Counted from the first letter of the stretch, positions 10,480-22,983 are shown. The stretch is DNA of 64,000 bases from Furcasterigmium furcatum (GCA_001599815.1 BCIA01000006.1:4838961-4902960); one strand, 5' to 3'. Made by a program: numbers and translations. Notes: generated from the sequence alone by a model not told the origin.

Positions 10480-11782
10480 CCGACTCCCTCCACAACGCCC
10501 CCATTGTGCTCGACAATGGCTCGGGCACGATCCGGGCTGGTTTCGCCGGCGACGACCTCCCCAAATGTTACTTCCCCTCGTTCGTCGGGCGGCCAAAGCA
10601 TCTCAGAGTGCTCGCCGGCGCATTAGAAGGAGAGGTCTTCATCGGCCAGAAGGCCGCGAACGAGCTGCGGGGGTTGCTGAAGATCCGCTACCCGCTGGAG
10701 CATGGCATCGTGACGGACTGGGACGACATGGAGAAGATCTGGGAGTACGTCTACGGCGAGGGCCTGAAGACGCTCAGCGAAGAGGTACGCAGGCCTGGCG
10801 ACGAGACATGTCGAGACAACGGCTGACCGCCCGCAGCATCCCGTCCTGCTAACAGAACCGCCCCTGAACCCCCGGAGCAATCGCGACATTGCGGCCCAGA
10901 TCCTGTTCGAGACGTTCAACGTCCCGGCGCTCCATACGTCCATTCAAGCCGTGCTGTCGCTCTACGCATCGGGACGGACGACGGGTATCGTTCTTGATTC
11001 CGGCGATGGCGTGTCCCACGCCGTTCCGGTGTACGAGGGCTTCGCCATGCCGAGCAGCATCCGCCGCATCGACGTCGCCGGCCGCGATGTCACCGAATAT
11101 CTGCAGACGCTGCTCCGAAAGAGCGGTTATGTTTTCCACACGAGCGCCGAGAAGGAGGTTGTCAGGCTCATCAAGGAGTCCGTGTCGTACGTCGCCCACG
11201 ACCCGCGCAAGGAGGAGAAGGAGTGGGCGCAGCAGCGGTCGGGGGATCAGCCAAAGGCGGCTGAATACGTCCTGCCCGACGGGCACAAGCTCAAGGTAAG
11301 CAGCGAAGTCGTGTCTCTCCTGTTCGCTGGCTAATCAGTGGCAGATCGGCGCCGAACGTTTCAGAGCGCCGGAAATCCTCTTCGACCCCGAGATCATCGG
11401 CCTCGAATACCCGGGTGTCCACCAAATCGTCGTCGATGCTATTAACCGCACCGATCTGGATTTGAGAAAGTCCCTCTACAGCAACATCGTGCTCTCTGGC
11501 GGCAGCACCCTGACCAAGGGATTCGGTGACCGGCTGTTGACGGAGCTACAGCGCCTGGCGGTGAAGGACATGAGGATAAAGATCTTTGCGCCGCCGGAGA
11601 GGAAATACTCGACCTGGATCGGTGGAAGCATTTTGGCCGGTCTCAGCACATTCAGAAAGGTAGGCTTTCTTACGAAGTCCTGGAAACTAAAAAAAATTGC
11701 CGTGGCTAACTGTACCTAGATGTGGGTGAGCATTGACGACTGGCATGAGAACCCCGACATCATCCACACCAAGTTCACGTAG
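10476..11782 (+). CDS. ARP1: Actin-related protein 1 (centractin, dynactin filament)
   Basis: Four exons, 10476..10784, 10837..11295, 11345..11659 and 11720..11782, give 381 residues, the normal length. The actin fold motifs are present: phosphate-1 [17 protein letters not shown] near residue 11, phosphate-2 [20 protein letters not shown], and adenosine motif [13 protein letters not shown]. The sequence departs from actin as Arp1 does, for example [16 protein letters not shown] and [12 protein letters not shown]. Arp1 forms the short filament of dynactin and is needed with dynein for nuclear migration; the Neurospora counterpart is ro-4. All introns are 49-60 nt with phase-consistent junctions. 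The ATG at 10476 is chosen because the conserved N-terminus begins there. Confidence 0.96.
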
Positions 11783-12349
11783 ACGAAGACAGAAATGACG
11801 GGATGGGGGTTGAGAGCTCAGACGGTTTCACGACCGGCATGACACACTGCCCTGGGCTTGTCAAAGCTCATTGATCTGGGCATGACGCCCAGAGACAAAG
11901 TGGACATTCGAGAACGGAGGAGCAGCTGAAACGGAGTCAACGGGTTGACGTTCATGGGTGGCCAGGCAGCACGCGAATTATGGAATGGCCAGCTCAGAGT
12001 TGAAATGATACCCAAACTTTTATCACCATTCCGGGACTGGCCTCGTCCAGTATCATGACCCGAACATTCGGACTTTGGTATCGACCGGCAGTTTCATATG
12101 ACATGCCATCAAACATTTATGACTGGTTGCCTTCCTCTCAGTATGGTCTATGACTTTGACTTTGATGAGAATTTGAATCTCGAAAGTCAGTGAGGTCTGC
12201 TCGCGCAAGGCAGGGAGGACAGTCGTTGACTCCGTCACAGGATCGATGTCAGCCTGCTTCAGCTCTGCAGTCGTCTGACCAGAAGAAGGCCAACTGGCAT
12301 GCTAGTTTCAGGGATGAAAATGCTCTATTATTAAAATCTAGTAAGATGA
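11783..12349. other. Convergent 3' region of ARP1 and the TRP-like gene
   Basis: 567 nt between two stop codons facing each other. It holds both 3' UTRs and perhaps overlapping transcript ends. No gene is seen. Confidence 0.5.
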
Positions 12350-14770
12350 CTAGCTTCCAGTATCGTGTCCTGCACGATCACCGTTGCCGGGCCCAGGAAC
12401 CAGAACCTGTCCTGGCTTGACCCTCGGTGGCCGAGAAACTGAGAAGCCCTTTTCTACAGGCTCCTGGTCCTCTCGGCCTGTCAGCTTGGACCACATCCCC
12501 GATGAGACCTTCCGGAGGGACGAAGGTGGTCTCTCCGACGGTGTCGGTGGGTTATTGTCGGCGGCAAGCCTGCCGCCGTCCCCCCAGTCCCTTGAGGCTG
12601 CGGGCCTTGGTGCGCCGTAGATAAGGTCCGATTCACGAAAGGTGTAGTCTTTCCATCTTGGGCCAAGAGGCCGTAAGTCGTCGCCGCATTCTTCGCTAAT
12701 TGTCGGCGACGCGTGCGTCTCGCTGTCTTGTGACGAAGACGACGACCGGGTGCCAGACTCGGACGATGTGCCATTAGAAGATCGTCCCGTGGGGTTGGGG
12801 ATCTTGTTGTACTCCTCGAAAGGCGTGAAGTAGCTGACTGGTTTGCCAGCCAGCGGCGAAACCGCTCGCGAAGCCGGACGCGGGGATCTCAGGGTTCTCG
12901 TGTCTGGAGAAATCTGACTTGCGCCAAAGGGCGATAGATCGACAGACTTGTTGCTTCTCAACGACGATGGCCTTGGCGCACGAAAGTAGCGGTCCGTATC
13001 AGTGATGGAGCCTTCGTAGAGACTAGCTCGGCTCTCTTCATGAGGCGAGAAGGGTCTCTCCGGCATGGCGCTTCGAACGGATGGTGACCTGAGATGAGCT
13101 GCGGAGAGGTTCAGGGCTGAGTTGTCCCGTCGACGAAGATCACGGAGACCATACGCATCTGGTTGCGGGGATCTTGGCCAGGTGCGGCAAAGATGCCAAA
13201 CGTCATAGCAGGCTGTACCGAAGAAGCCGAAAATAAGCATGCCAGCATGGATGGCGAGTATGGCATACCCTATGGCGCTCTTGGTCTTGACCGCTAGGAT
13301 ACCTGGTAGAAAGAAGACCATGAGCACCAGGGTTGACAACCTGCAAAGAGCTGCCACGGTGTTGACGGAGTAGAGGGAGTGAGCTTGGAAGCCATAGATA
13401 GACGCCAGCAGAACAAGCTCGCATGCCCCTAGAATGGCTAGTTGGGCCAGCCCGAAGAGCTGCAGACCACCGATAGCAGCGCCACGGATGAATGCCAAAA
13501 TGAAGAGAACCAAGACAAACCCCCTATGACGCTGGTGGGTGGGAGCGTCGCCGGTGGGAAGGGGCTGGTAGCGTTTCGAGCCGTCGAAGACGAGAACCCC
13601 CAGACTGCGGGTTGGGACCTTGCAGAGTAACCACACGAAGCCCGCTGCAATGAGGACGATGAGAATGGTCGCCAAAGCCGTGTGGTATTTCGGTAAGAAG
13701 CTCGCATTGGCAAGTTGATAGGAAGACATGGCAACGGCCGGCATGGTGAAGTACGAGAAGATGATCCTCAGTACTCGGCTGAATCGTTGTCGTGGACTGT
13801 TCGTCGGTTCTGCTGCGGGCTGGAAGACGTGCGAGTATGACCTCCTTTGCCACCACAGGAGGCACTCGAGACATATGGCCGCGCCGATGGCAATGAAGAG
13901 GAGGGTGAGGACCATGTTGAGCCAGGTGTCCATGGTCTTGGGAGCACCCACGATCTGGTGCATGAGCTCCAGACCATACGTGCCGCCATAGGTACCATTC
14001 ATCTCATAGATGCCATCGTTGACGCCGTTGTATACGCCCCCACGAGCAACCGGCACTGTGGAAAAGAGAGAGTACCACTCGAGCCGGCTGACTGCCGGTT
14101 GGAAGAAACCAGGATACTGAATACTCAGGCTGCCCGTGAGGAACATGAACTGCAGATACTGCAAGCAGTCTCCAACCCTTGGGAGCAGGGGACGGTCCGA
14201 TACAGCATCGGCATCTTGCTCGATCAATGCTACCCTCTGATCGTGAACGGTGAGCGCAATGCCGACGGCCAGCACAGCCATCAGGACAGCAAAGGGCGCC
14301 CAGCGGAGAGCAGCCGAGGTAGCAGGGGCATGCGCAGGCACGACATTGCCTTTGATGCAGGCGACTTGTCGTTCATTTGGGTCCAGGAGGCTTGCTCGAG
14401 TGTTGTAGGTTGCCAAAGGATAGAGACCGCCGAGGGGTCCGGAGACGGTGGTTTCAAGCAAATGAAGAGAGTACTTTTCGGTGCAATTCGCGGTTGCTTC
14501 GGGGTCGTCCAGGGTCATGGACCAGCCAAGAGCCTCCATCTCGACATGTACTGTGAGATCATCTGCCAACGCACGACATTGCTCCGGCTCGGCCAGGAAT
14601 TGGATGGTGAGGGTGACCAGGTTGTCGTGATCTCTCGGCACCATGACAACATGGAGTGTAGCCGGGTCGAACTGCGCGTCAGCGGCATCCTCGCATTGCC
14701 GGGCTTGGACATATGAGGCGGAAACGGTGTTGATCAGCAGCCATGCTAGGCCGGCAGCGCGTATGAACAT
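12350..14770 (-). CDS. TRP-like / FLC-family multipass membrane protein
   Basis: An intronless 806-residue frame. It begins with a signal peptide (MFIRAAGLAWLLINTVSASY), followed by a lumenal or extracellular segment of about 140 residues with cysteines, matching the ML-like domain that precedes fungal TRP domains. From about residue 160 there are roughly nine hydrophobic helices, for example LRWAPFAVLMAVLAVGIALT and YHTALATILIVLIAAGFVWL. The last 240 residues are a Ser/Pro/Arg-rich cytosolic tail. The arrangement matches the fungal TRP-like family (Flc/Pkd2 related), implicated in calcium homeostasis, ER-haem/flavin transport and cell-wall integrity. Ion selectivity cannot be read from sequence. 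The ATG at 14770 gives a perfect signal peptide and is the preferred start. Confidence 0.88.
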   Translation of the reverse strand: MFIRAAGLAWLLINTVSASYVQARQCEDAADAQFDPATLHVVMVPRDHDNLVTLTIQFLAEPEQCRALADDLTVHVEMEALGWSMTLDDPEATANCTEKYSLHLLETTVSGPLGGLYPLATYNTRASLLDPNERQVACIKGNVVPAHAPATSAALRWAPFAVLMAVLAVGIALTVHDQRVALIEQDADAVSDRPLLPRVGDCLQYLQFMFLTGSLSIQYPGFFQPAVSRLEWYSLFSTVPVARGGVYNGVNDGIYEMNGTYGGTYGLELMHQIVGAPKTMDTWLNMVLTLLFIAIGAAICLECLLWWQRRSYSHVFQPAAEPTNSPRQRFSRVLRIIFSYFTMPAVAMSSYQLANASFLPKYHTALATILIVLIAAGFVWLLCKVPTRSLGVLVFDGSKRYQPLPTGDAPTHQRHRGFVLVLFILAFIRGAAIGGLQLFGLAQLAILGACELVLLASIYGFQAHSLYSVNTVAALCRLSTLVLMVFFLPGILAVKTKSAIGYAILAIHAGMLIFGFFGTACYDVWHLCRTWPRSPQPDAYGLRDLRRRDNSALNLSAAHLRSPSVRSAMPERPFSPHEESRASLYEGSITDTDRYFRAPRPSSLRSNKSVDLSPFGASQISPDTRTLRSPRPASRAVSPLAGKPVSYFTPFEEYNKIPNPTGRSSNGTSSESGTRSSSSSQDSETHASPTISEECGDDLRPLGPRWKDYTFRESDLIYGAPRPAASRDWGDGGRLAADNNPPTPSERPPSSLRKVSSGMWSKLTGREDQEPVEKGFSVSRPPRVKPGQVLVPGPGNGDRAGHDTGS

Positions 14771-15694
14771 CTCTTCATGCCATTCTCGACGTGCGGATGA
14801 CAGACAGGAGGGTCGTTTCTGACAGGTGAGAGCAGTTCGCCAGTCTTAAGGCTGTTGCAGAGTCTTCGACCCCTGAACGGATATCGGGGTGCGCGATGTG
14901 GGGTGAAGGCACTCGGCAGAGTCAGGGACACGAGCATTGAGCCCACTTCTCTGCTTGACCGGCCCCTGGATCTCATGCTGCAGCGGCGATCACCCCCGGA
15001 AAAGCGCCTTGAATACGGGCCTAGGCAGTGAGACGGGAGGGTCTTTCACGTCTTAGTGCCGGAGACCTGGGTTTCAATTGCTGAAGAGCTCAAGACATTG
15101 GCCAATCAGACCATGTCGACCAGTTAATGGTTCCCCGAAGAGGAACATGCATTGAGAGAAAGCGCTGGGTGCACGGGCTGGCGCCGACTGGGAGCCCTCT
15201 GGGGTGAGTTTGGAGTTGAAGGTGGAAAAGACACTGACTGGACTGAGAGTGAATGGGGACGACACCCCATAGTCTGTTGTCTCGTGGCATACTTTCTGTT
15301 GCGGAAGGTGCAACTCTCAAACCGGGCTGGGAAGGCACGTTCGGAAGCCCGCCGCTGTTAGTGGAGCAGAGTGCACAGAGTGCTGCACGGAGGCGAATGC
15401 CGCCCGCCCCTCTAAACTCCGCTGTCACCGGCTGTCCTCAGCACGTCAACCACCCGGACTTCGTCCTGTCCTTAACCCCGCAGCACATATCGAGCCCTCC
15501 ACCGCACATTTGGATCAGAGCCGAGGCCGTATGATGCGTCTTCCAATAACCGGCAACTCCTCATGAGCCCTCGCTGCTCTTTATCCTCTGGCTTCCGCCC
15601 ATCCCGCCCGAGACTCATCAACTCGTCCTCTCAACTCGTCAACCCTCCTCACTCCATCGCCAACCGAGGCATTCGACCCCTCGGTGACAACGCC
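14771..15694. other. Divergent promoter region (TRP-like gene and GDPD)
   Basis: 924 nt between divergent starts. An alternative in-frame ATG for the GDPD gene lies at 15563 inside it. No further gene is seen. Confidence 0.45.
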
Positions 15695-16837
15695 ATGTCC
15701 TCCTCCTCCTCTGAGACCACGCCGCTTCTCAACCCCCAAGCCGGGCGTTCATCCGTTCCATTGGCGCCATGGACCAAAGCCCTGCAAGACGAGCGCACGG
15801 GTGTCCGCATCCCCCAGGCCATTGCGCACAGAGGATACAAGGCGCTGCACCCCGAGAACACCATGCTCGCCTTTCGCTCTGCCGTCAACGCCGGCGCCCA
15901 TGCTCTAGAGACAGATCTCCACCTCTCGGGCGACGGCCAGGTCGTCCTCTGCCACGACCGCACGCTGAAGCGGTGTTACGGTGTCGATCGGCCTGTGGGT
16001 GAATGCGACTGGTCCTACATCAAGACTTTGAGGACCCTCAAGGCCCCTCATGAGCCCATGCCACGCCTAGCAGACCTGCTAGAATGGCTCGCCGAGCCGA
16101 ACTCCGGCAGGGACAAGGTCTGGGTGCTCCTTGATATCAAGCCCGACGACGATCCCTCCAAGCTCATGGGCGCCATCGCCGATGCCATCGCCAGCGTCCC
16201 AAGACAAGACGGCGTCAAGTGGGAAGAACGTCTCCTCGTCGGGTGCTGGAACGTACGGGACATTCTCACCCTCATCCAATGCGCTGATGTGTTAACACGC
16301 TCGCTCTAGACATCCTTCCTTGACGCATCCCTTTCTATCCTCCCCGACTTCCCCGTCGCCCACCAATCTCACTCCGTTTCCAATTCTAACCGCTTCCTCA
16401 AATCTCTCGCGTACCCAGGCCTCTCTTTCAACCTCCTGCAGCAGACCCTCGTCGGTCCCTACGGCGCCCGCTTCATCAACGCCCTCCGCTCAGCCCCGGA
16501 CGCCGACCGCCGCCACCTCTTCGTCTGGACGGTCAACGACCCCTTCTGGATGCGCTGGGCCGTGAAGCAGGGCGTCGACGGCGTCGTCACCGACGACCCG
16601 GCCAAGTATCTCGACGTCGTGGGAAGGTACGAGCAGGAGCTCATCGACGCCGTCCCCTCCGGGCAGGACTGGGACTTCTCAGCCGTTCCCGAGCCCACGA
16701 GCTGGCTGCATCGCGGAAAGCTGCATTTCCAGGCCGTGCTGATACAGCTTCTCATCTTCGTCTTGATGCCGCTCCTGAAGCGCAGCACGCGGTGGCAGTT
16801 TAATCCATCCCCGGAGCGGAGGGTTCCCAAGGCATGA
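15695..16837 (+). CDS. Glycerophosphodiester phosphodiesterase family protein
   Basis: Two exons, 15695..16252 and 16310..16837 (57-nt intron, GTACGG...CTCTAG), give 361 residues. Catalytic GDPD motifs are visible: AHRG at residues 44-47, PENT at 53-56, ETDLHLSGDG near 76 and CHDRTLKRCYG near 90. The second half has the TIM-barrel end VWTVNDPFWMRWAVKQGVDG followed by VVTDDPAKYL. The C-terminus has a hydrophobic segment (VLIQLLIFVLMPLL), suggesting a tail-anchored membrane enzyme. Members hydrolyse glycerophosphodiesters to glycerol-3-phosphate and an alcohol. The start at 15695 (SSSSSETTPLL, dileucine-like) is preferred; an in-frame ATG at 15563 would add 44 residues. The unspliced frame stops at once after CADVLTRSL, which supports the intron. 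Confidence 0.92.
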
Positions 16838-17383
16838 CCGGGATGCTTTGCATGATGACACGACTTCCTTTTGCATCGAGCGTGTTTCTGAGCGATTAGA
16901 CCATACACATCTCTCTCATAGAAGAGACTCTTAATAAGACGCATCGGCGTATCATGAGATGTCAAAAATATCCAATACCTTCGCTGTGCAATATTACACC
17001 GCAAGCAATGTAATCACAAATCAGAGCATCAAAATGACTTGCATCACACAACCGAACTGGGGCCATCAAGTCCAACCGCAAAGAAACTTCAAACTTGATT
17101 CATAGATCATCCCGTAAAATCATCCCGACGAAGAAAAAAGCAAGCTCAGCGTGAGCATTCCCAATATACCACTCACTCCCCCACTCCGTGCCCCGGGGAC
17201 CAAGCTCCAAGCAAAGACCAAAATCCAAACGTTGCACCCCAGGCAATGAAGTGACAGAGCGTCCCGTGACAAGATTTCCCCTTTTCCATCCGGAGGTATC
17301 ATCGATAAATGATCAAGTAGAACCCAAAGGCCGAATTATATACTCTGATGAGCAGTAGTGACTGTGCGCGCGCTGTTCGCCCC
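16838..17383. other. Convergent 3' region of GDPD and facB
   Basis: 546 nt, AT-richer than its surroundings, between two facing stop codons. It presumably holds both 3' UTRs. No gene is seen. Confidence 0.5.
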
Positions 17384-20151
17384 TCACATGGCGTAATTGC
17401 TTTCGAGGGGATCCATGATGAACCCGTCGTTGTTGCCGCACCCCGCGAGCAGGGCATTGCGGTAGTCTAAGCTCGCGGTGCTGATGGTGAGCTCGCTGGG
17501 TACAGGGAGCTCATCGCCGCCGGAGCTCAGGCTCTCCTCGCTGACGCTGAGCGCGGCGGGGGCAGCCGGGGCGCCACTGGTGTTGAAGTCGCCAATGTTG
17601 AAGCTCGTCAGATCCCATGAGTCCGGGGACCAGCCGTTCATGTTGGTAGCTGGGGGTGTTGTTTCGCTGATGGACAACGTGGGCGCGGTGCCGCCGTAAA
17701 TGGCATCGTAGACATTGTTGAGGCCACCGTCCATGGAACCGAGAAGGGCTTCCCATTCGTTCGCTGAGACGGCGGAGACCTTCTGCGCAGGATGTGCGGG
17801 GTAGGCGGCTTGGTGGCCCTGCTGGAGGTGGGACATGGAGTGCTGTTGGCGGAGGCGGGCGTGTGGCGAAGACGGGGACGAACCGTCAGGAGTGCTGCCG
17901 AGAGAGAGATAGTCGAGGTTCTGTGGTGATGTGCGGGATGCGTTCGACATGGAATGTCGTTGGCGGCCAGAATTCTCGTCCACACTGTCAAACGAGGTGC
18001 GAGACGTCGAGCGGTACAGATCGGGGCGTTGTCGCGAGTTCGGCATGGTCATGCGGCGCATGCGCTCTTGGTGTCTGAGGAGGTCGGCGTCGCTGACAGA
18101 AGCGGCATGAAGCTGTCCCATTGTCTGCTGGGGCGGCGACTTCTTCCTTGCCCCCTGCGCCGGCGAGGTGGTCCGCTGAGAGGATGGTCTGCTCGAGTCG
18201 GGGCTGGTGGCAGGTGGCGATGGCATGGAGGGCTCGTCGACCGTGATCAACATGCCCGCAACGCGTCTGAAGTCGTACCAGCCAGGGGACTTGGTCTTGG
18301 TGGTAATCTTGATGACGGAGTTGACGAGACGTTCAGCATCCTTCATCAGTTTGCTCTCCTTCTTGAGACCGCTGCATCCGTACAACAAAGCCATGCCGCA
18401 GAGGATGAGCGTGTCGGACTTGTTCAGGCAGAAGGAGAAAGAGAGGCCACGCTCGTCCAAGAGCTGGGAAATCTGGATGATGTGCTTGCTGGCTTCGCAA
18501 ACGGACAAGAGGGCCGGGGCGGCCTTCTGACCAAGAGACGAACCGACGGCCGGCCGCCAGATGAGGATGCGGGTGTAGTAGTATGCCAGGGCCAGGAGCG
18601 GCGATCGGCTACCGGTGACATCCGTCGAGGGCTTGTCTTGCTTGAAGGTCAACTTCAGATGAGTAGGCAGAGACTCCTGCCAGTCATCGAGGTCGGACTC
18701 GAGGGTGGACATTTGCTGGAGAGAAAGCTCGTGGGATGTGGCGGCGGGGNAGTTCTTCTCGAGGACGCGGCCCAGAATACGGCAGCATCGGAAGAGGGCG
18801 AGAGCGCTGGAAAGCTTGGTGTACTCGCCGGGAAGAGTGGGCTGGAATCCCTTTTCGGTGACATACTCGTCGTCCGTATCAGATGGGTACTCCGCGTGGA
18901 TGTCATCCTCCTTTAGGAGTTTGGGCAGACCCAGGATGGCACCGGAGAAGCTGTGGAGATTAGCATGATGCAGTCAAGTGGGAAGATTCGGAAAGCTTAC
19001 CAGTCCAGAGTGTACAGAGTCCAGAAGACCTTCTTCCGCGTCTCGATGGTGAGAGCACCGAAGGAGAAGCGCTTCTGGCTCTGGTGGAGACCAAGACGAT
19101 GCGAAAGGCCAACAGCAATGCCCTTGTAGTGCTGCAGGCGCTTGTAGTCCGCCCTCACTGTGCAGTACATGAGCGCCAACACGAGGCACTGCAACGTGGC
19201 CATGGTGTTCTCCATGAGCATTGCGTCGATGGCACGTTGCCAGTGGCGTTCGCAGGAAGCCACCTGATCCAGATCAGGTGATTCTCCAGAGAGCGACGCA
19301 ATCGAGAAGACGAGATACAACTGGGCGATCTTGTGATTGCTCTTCACCTTCTCGGGATCCGCAACGAACTCTTCGTAAACGCGGAGGAACGTGGGCTTGT
19401 GCAGGACGGGGAACAGGGGCGCCCACTCCTGGAAATAGACGTTGACGCAGCGGTCCGAGAATAGGCGCGGCGGCAGCCTCGTCACCTCGACGATAGGCTC
19501 TTGGGTGAGAGGAGGGCAGCCCTGGATGTGCAGGAAAGCCTCTGGGTTGAAGTGAGAGCAGGACTTGCCCGTCTCTTGCAGCTTGCGCTTGAAGGACTCT
19601 GCGCGATATTAGCATTCGCGGCCGGATAAAAAGCCGTTCATCCACTTACCGATGAATCCCCTTCCGCTCGATGAGCCCATGAAGAAGGAGTCTGAGTTCT
19701 CGACGCCAAGTAGCAGCGGTGATGCTTGCACCCTGAATGTGTCCTCCTTGACGGGTGGTGTCGCCTCCTTCTTAGACTCTGCAGGGGGTGATTGTGAGCT
19801 GGTGACGGACGGACTCCTGTGGCTGTGGTTGATATGAGGGTTGCCGTGCATCTTGGACAGCATGTCGATCTTCTCATCCTTCTCGTCCAACAGGTCCTTC
19901 AACTCCCTCACTTCCGACTCGAGCTGGCGAACGCGCTCCTCCAACGACTCTGTGTATCCTCTGGGAAATGCGCGACGGCTGAGCTTGTCGCTGGTCTTGC
20001 ACTCGAAGCCGACGTTGGCGCATTGCGAGCATGTCGGCCGGATTCCATCGCAGCGGATCTTCTTGCTTCTGCAGCGGTCGCAGGCCTGGGCGATGCGGCT
20101 CTGGGAGCTGCTGCCGACCTTGATAACTTTCATGGGCAATATACCCGGCAT
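17384..20151 (-). CDS. facB: FacB/Cat8-type Zn(II)2Cys6 transcription activator
   Basis: Three exons, 19650..20151, 19001..19598 and 17384..18950 (introns 51 and 50 nt), give 888 residues. The zinc cluster [13 protein letters not shown]...CSQC...C spans residues 24-51 and is followed by the family-typical [20 protein letters not shown], then a leucine-zipper-like coiled coil. A fungal-specific transcription factor middle region follows in exon 2 ([32 protein letters not shown]). The long C-terminus is Ser/Pro-rich and ends in an acidic, activation-like stretch. FacB in Aspergillus, acu-15 in Neurospora and Cat8 in yeast activate acetate use, glyoxylate cycle and gluconeogenesis genes. Base N at 18750 makes one residue unknown. 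The leader upstream has no ATG for about 570 nt. Confidence 0.92.
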
Positions 20152-22983
20152 GTTGGCGGTGGTTCTCGTTCCTCCTCTATCAGTGTTGGCTTATATGGCG
20201 TCTCGGAATGTGCAGGCGTCTTTGGGATGCGTGTCTCTGATCTCGTTGCGGCGCGGGCGGCGGGTGACTCGGAGTGGCGGGTTCTGTGCGACTTGACAGG
20301 TTGGCGGCGGATCGAGGCGTTCCTTCAAAAAATGATATCCAGATGGCGTGAGAGCGTCTTCTTGTCCTTTCCCCGTAGAAACGTTACGTCCAAGCAATAT
20401 CGATACAAAAACAGTAAAAAGGGAAGAGTGGAGAGGGTCTGTCGAGAGAGTTGTTGAGAAGGGGGAGGAGGATGTTGATGGAGGAGAGGAGCAAATGGTG
20501 GTGGGTGCAGTGGAGTAGAAGAACCCAAGCGATGGCGAGACCGGGGGAGCGCGAGGGTGCGAGGACGAGCGCTGTCTGATTCAGTGCCCTCCACTCCCTG
20601 TATGGGCCGCTGCAGCCGTAATCGCAGGTGCCCTGGTAGGCAGAGCAGAATCTGGGGGGGGGGAGGGAAAACGCGGAGGCGGAGGCCGGACACACCGTGG
20701 TTGAGGACGGGGAGGGGTCCATGATGGGGTGTGCTTCCAATCAAGCGCCCATCATTGGCCCGGACACCCCTGTACCCGCATATGAACCCACTGTCTTTAT
20801 TCTCCATCAGGACATCGCGCCGCACGTCGACCAATCCCCTGGCCCCGAGGGCAATTGCGTACAGTGCTCAGGGCGTCATTCGTACCTGCTGGACAGAAGC
20901 ACATTGAGTGCCCCAGGTGATTGCCCGCTAGAGACTAACCTAACGGGCTGCTAGTCGTCCCAAGTTCAACCAGTGCATCAGCGACAGCGTTCCATCGCCG
21001 TTCAACATCGGTCCCTTCGACCGTCCTCTGCCTTACCCGTGAAAGCCGTCGAGGAGATCAAACGCACTTTGCAGAACAAGCTTCCTGCTTTCCCCGAGTA
21101 ACCCTCCCAGGCACGCACAATCATCATCATCGCCCACCCGACGTGCTGGGTTTGGGGGGCCTCCCCAAAGAAAAAAGGCCGCGTCTGATGAGTCTTGTCC
21201 CGACTCGAGGGGTGCCCCGGGAGCCTTAACAGAGCAAATCAGACTGCTCTAGGCCTCAGCCATGGGTCGAGGACGACATGAAAATGGTTCCACCACCCTT
21301 CGAGGACCGCCTCAGTCCGATATCTCGCGTCCCTTTATCTAGCCTTGACGGTGTCTCTCTACCCCAGGTTTCCCCAGCTTCCCACGAAATAGACAGATCT
21401 GGGCAAACGGTGGCCCCGGGGACTGGGACAAGGGCGGCCAGTGCCAACCCTCGACGTGTTGGTGTTGCATGCGTGCTATCATCCGTCGTCATGGTACCAA
21501 GTACTGTACCAGGCTCTGGGCGACGACACCAACGCTTGCACGCATCGGTCGATCCCTGCTCCCTGGGGCTGCGACCCAGTGTTCTTGGCCGACGCAAGCA
21601 AGGCAACGGCACCTCATTCCGCACAGTCACCAGGCATATTTACTGGCTTTTCTGAGCGGCAGCAGCTCGTGATAGGACGCCATTCCATCTCACGGCAGTT
21701 GTGCCATGCGACTGCCTGGTCCGTGGCGCCCATTCGCAGCGCAAGATGGTGCCCCTTTTTTCGCCCTCGCGTGCAATCCGAGTCAAGCAAGGCTCTGATC
21801 ATCATCCCGATGTTCTGGGGAAAGCAGTGATACTGCGGGTTCGTGTCATGATCACCGACAACATGTCGTCACTATATTATCGCCGTGGCAAGACGACTGA
21901 CATGATCTCCGTCACAGTTCGATCCACCGAGTCCCCATCTCAGAAGGGACCTTGGGGGTCCTCACGGAACCGGTGCTTCTGCCGTCAAACCTGCCGTGCT
22001 CCCTGTGCCGGTAGATCCGGCAGGTTTCCGCCATCGACAGCACAACGGCGGCGAGACTCGAGTGCTTGGGTTTGTGCACGATGAAGTCAAAAGTGATGGC
22101 GACGGGCGCACTGCTATGCTGCTAGGCTGAGGTGGGCGCATCTCCGCTCAGCTCCCAGGTATTTGCGGCGATCATGCCCACATCCCGTCGTGACAGCTCT
22201 CCGCCAACCCAACGGCTCAGCAACGCCCGCGAGATGCGTTTCGTGAGCCGTCCGTGTTTCGTCGCCCAGGTCATGCTCAGCTTTTTGACAGGCTAGGCGT
22301 GTAAGTGGTTGGTCCCAAGGCCCGGGACATTATGAATTGGATGTTGCAGGGCTGGCCGGTCCTCGCATAATCGATCCTGACATGCCATCCTTGGCTTCGA
22401 GATTGTCCACATGGTGCGTTTAGGCAGGCTCGGTCTCACGACGGCGTCAAGAGGCGAGGTGTTGCCCAGGAGGAGCGATCTGGTCTGTGACACTGTTGGT
22501 GGTGCCAGGGCGTGCTGGGGGCTGCTTCTAGACGTTTTTAGCGTGCACCGCGTGGCCATCCTAGCGCATGAGCGGCGCATCCTGGCCCATAGCCTCAAGT
22601 GTCCCCTGGAATGGTGCCAGACGTCTCCCTCTCTGCTGGTGAGTGGTAAGACGGTGAGAATAGAAAGGGTGTGCTTGTAGTATTGACCCGGTGCGAGGGC
22701 ATCCTGCTGCTGTGCGGCACAGCATACTCGGGGCCGCAGAAACGAGACGGCAGCTCTCGATAGAAACAGAAATGACAGTTCTCATCATCGTCAACGTCTC
22801 CCTGGGACCCGCACTCGCGCTGCTTCGTAACCGCTGACGGATGAGACCAACGCCTGGAAACGGATGGGACGAAGAAGACCAGATCCATCCAGTGACACGA
22901 CGACTCTTCCTCTTCACATTGTCGAGGGAAACACATCTGTCGTGCTGTGCTGATCGTCCCGGGCCACATGGCGCACCCACACC
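20152..22983. other. Long gap: facB leader and promoter, otherwise no gene seen
   Basis: 2.8 kb. Read on the minus strand, 20152-20719 contains no ATG and is pyrimidine-rich, with a run of ten C at about 20654-20663, so it may be a long facB 5' UTR. A CTGGGG (CreA-like SYGGRG) occurs at 20652-20657. From 20720 to 22983 I see only short, domain-free frames on both strands. Confidence 0.4.

Noticed and set aside
17954..18916. 320-residue plus-strand frame opposite facB
   Set aside because: Antisense shadow of the transcription factor; no domain, and it crosses no sensible promoter.
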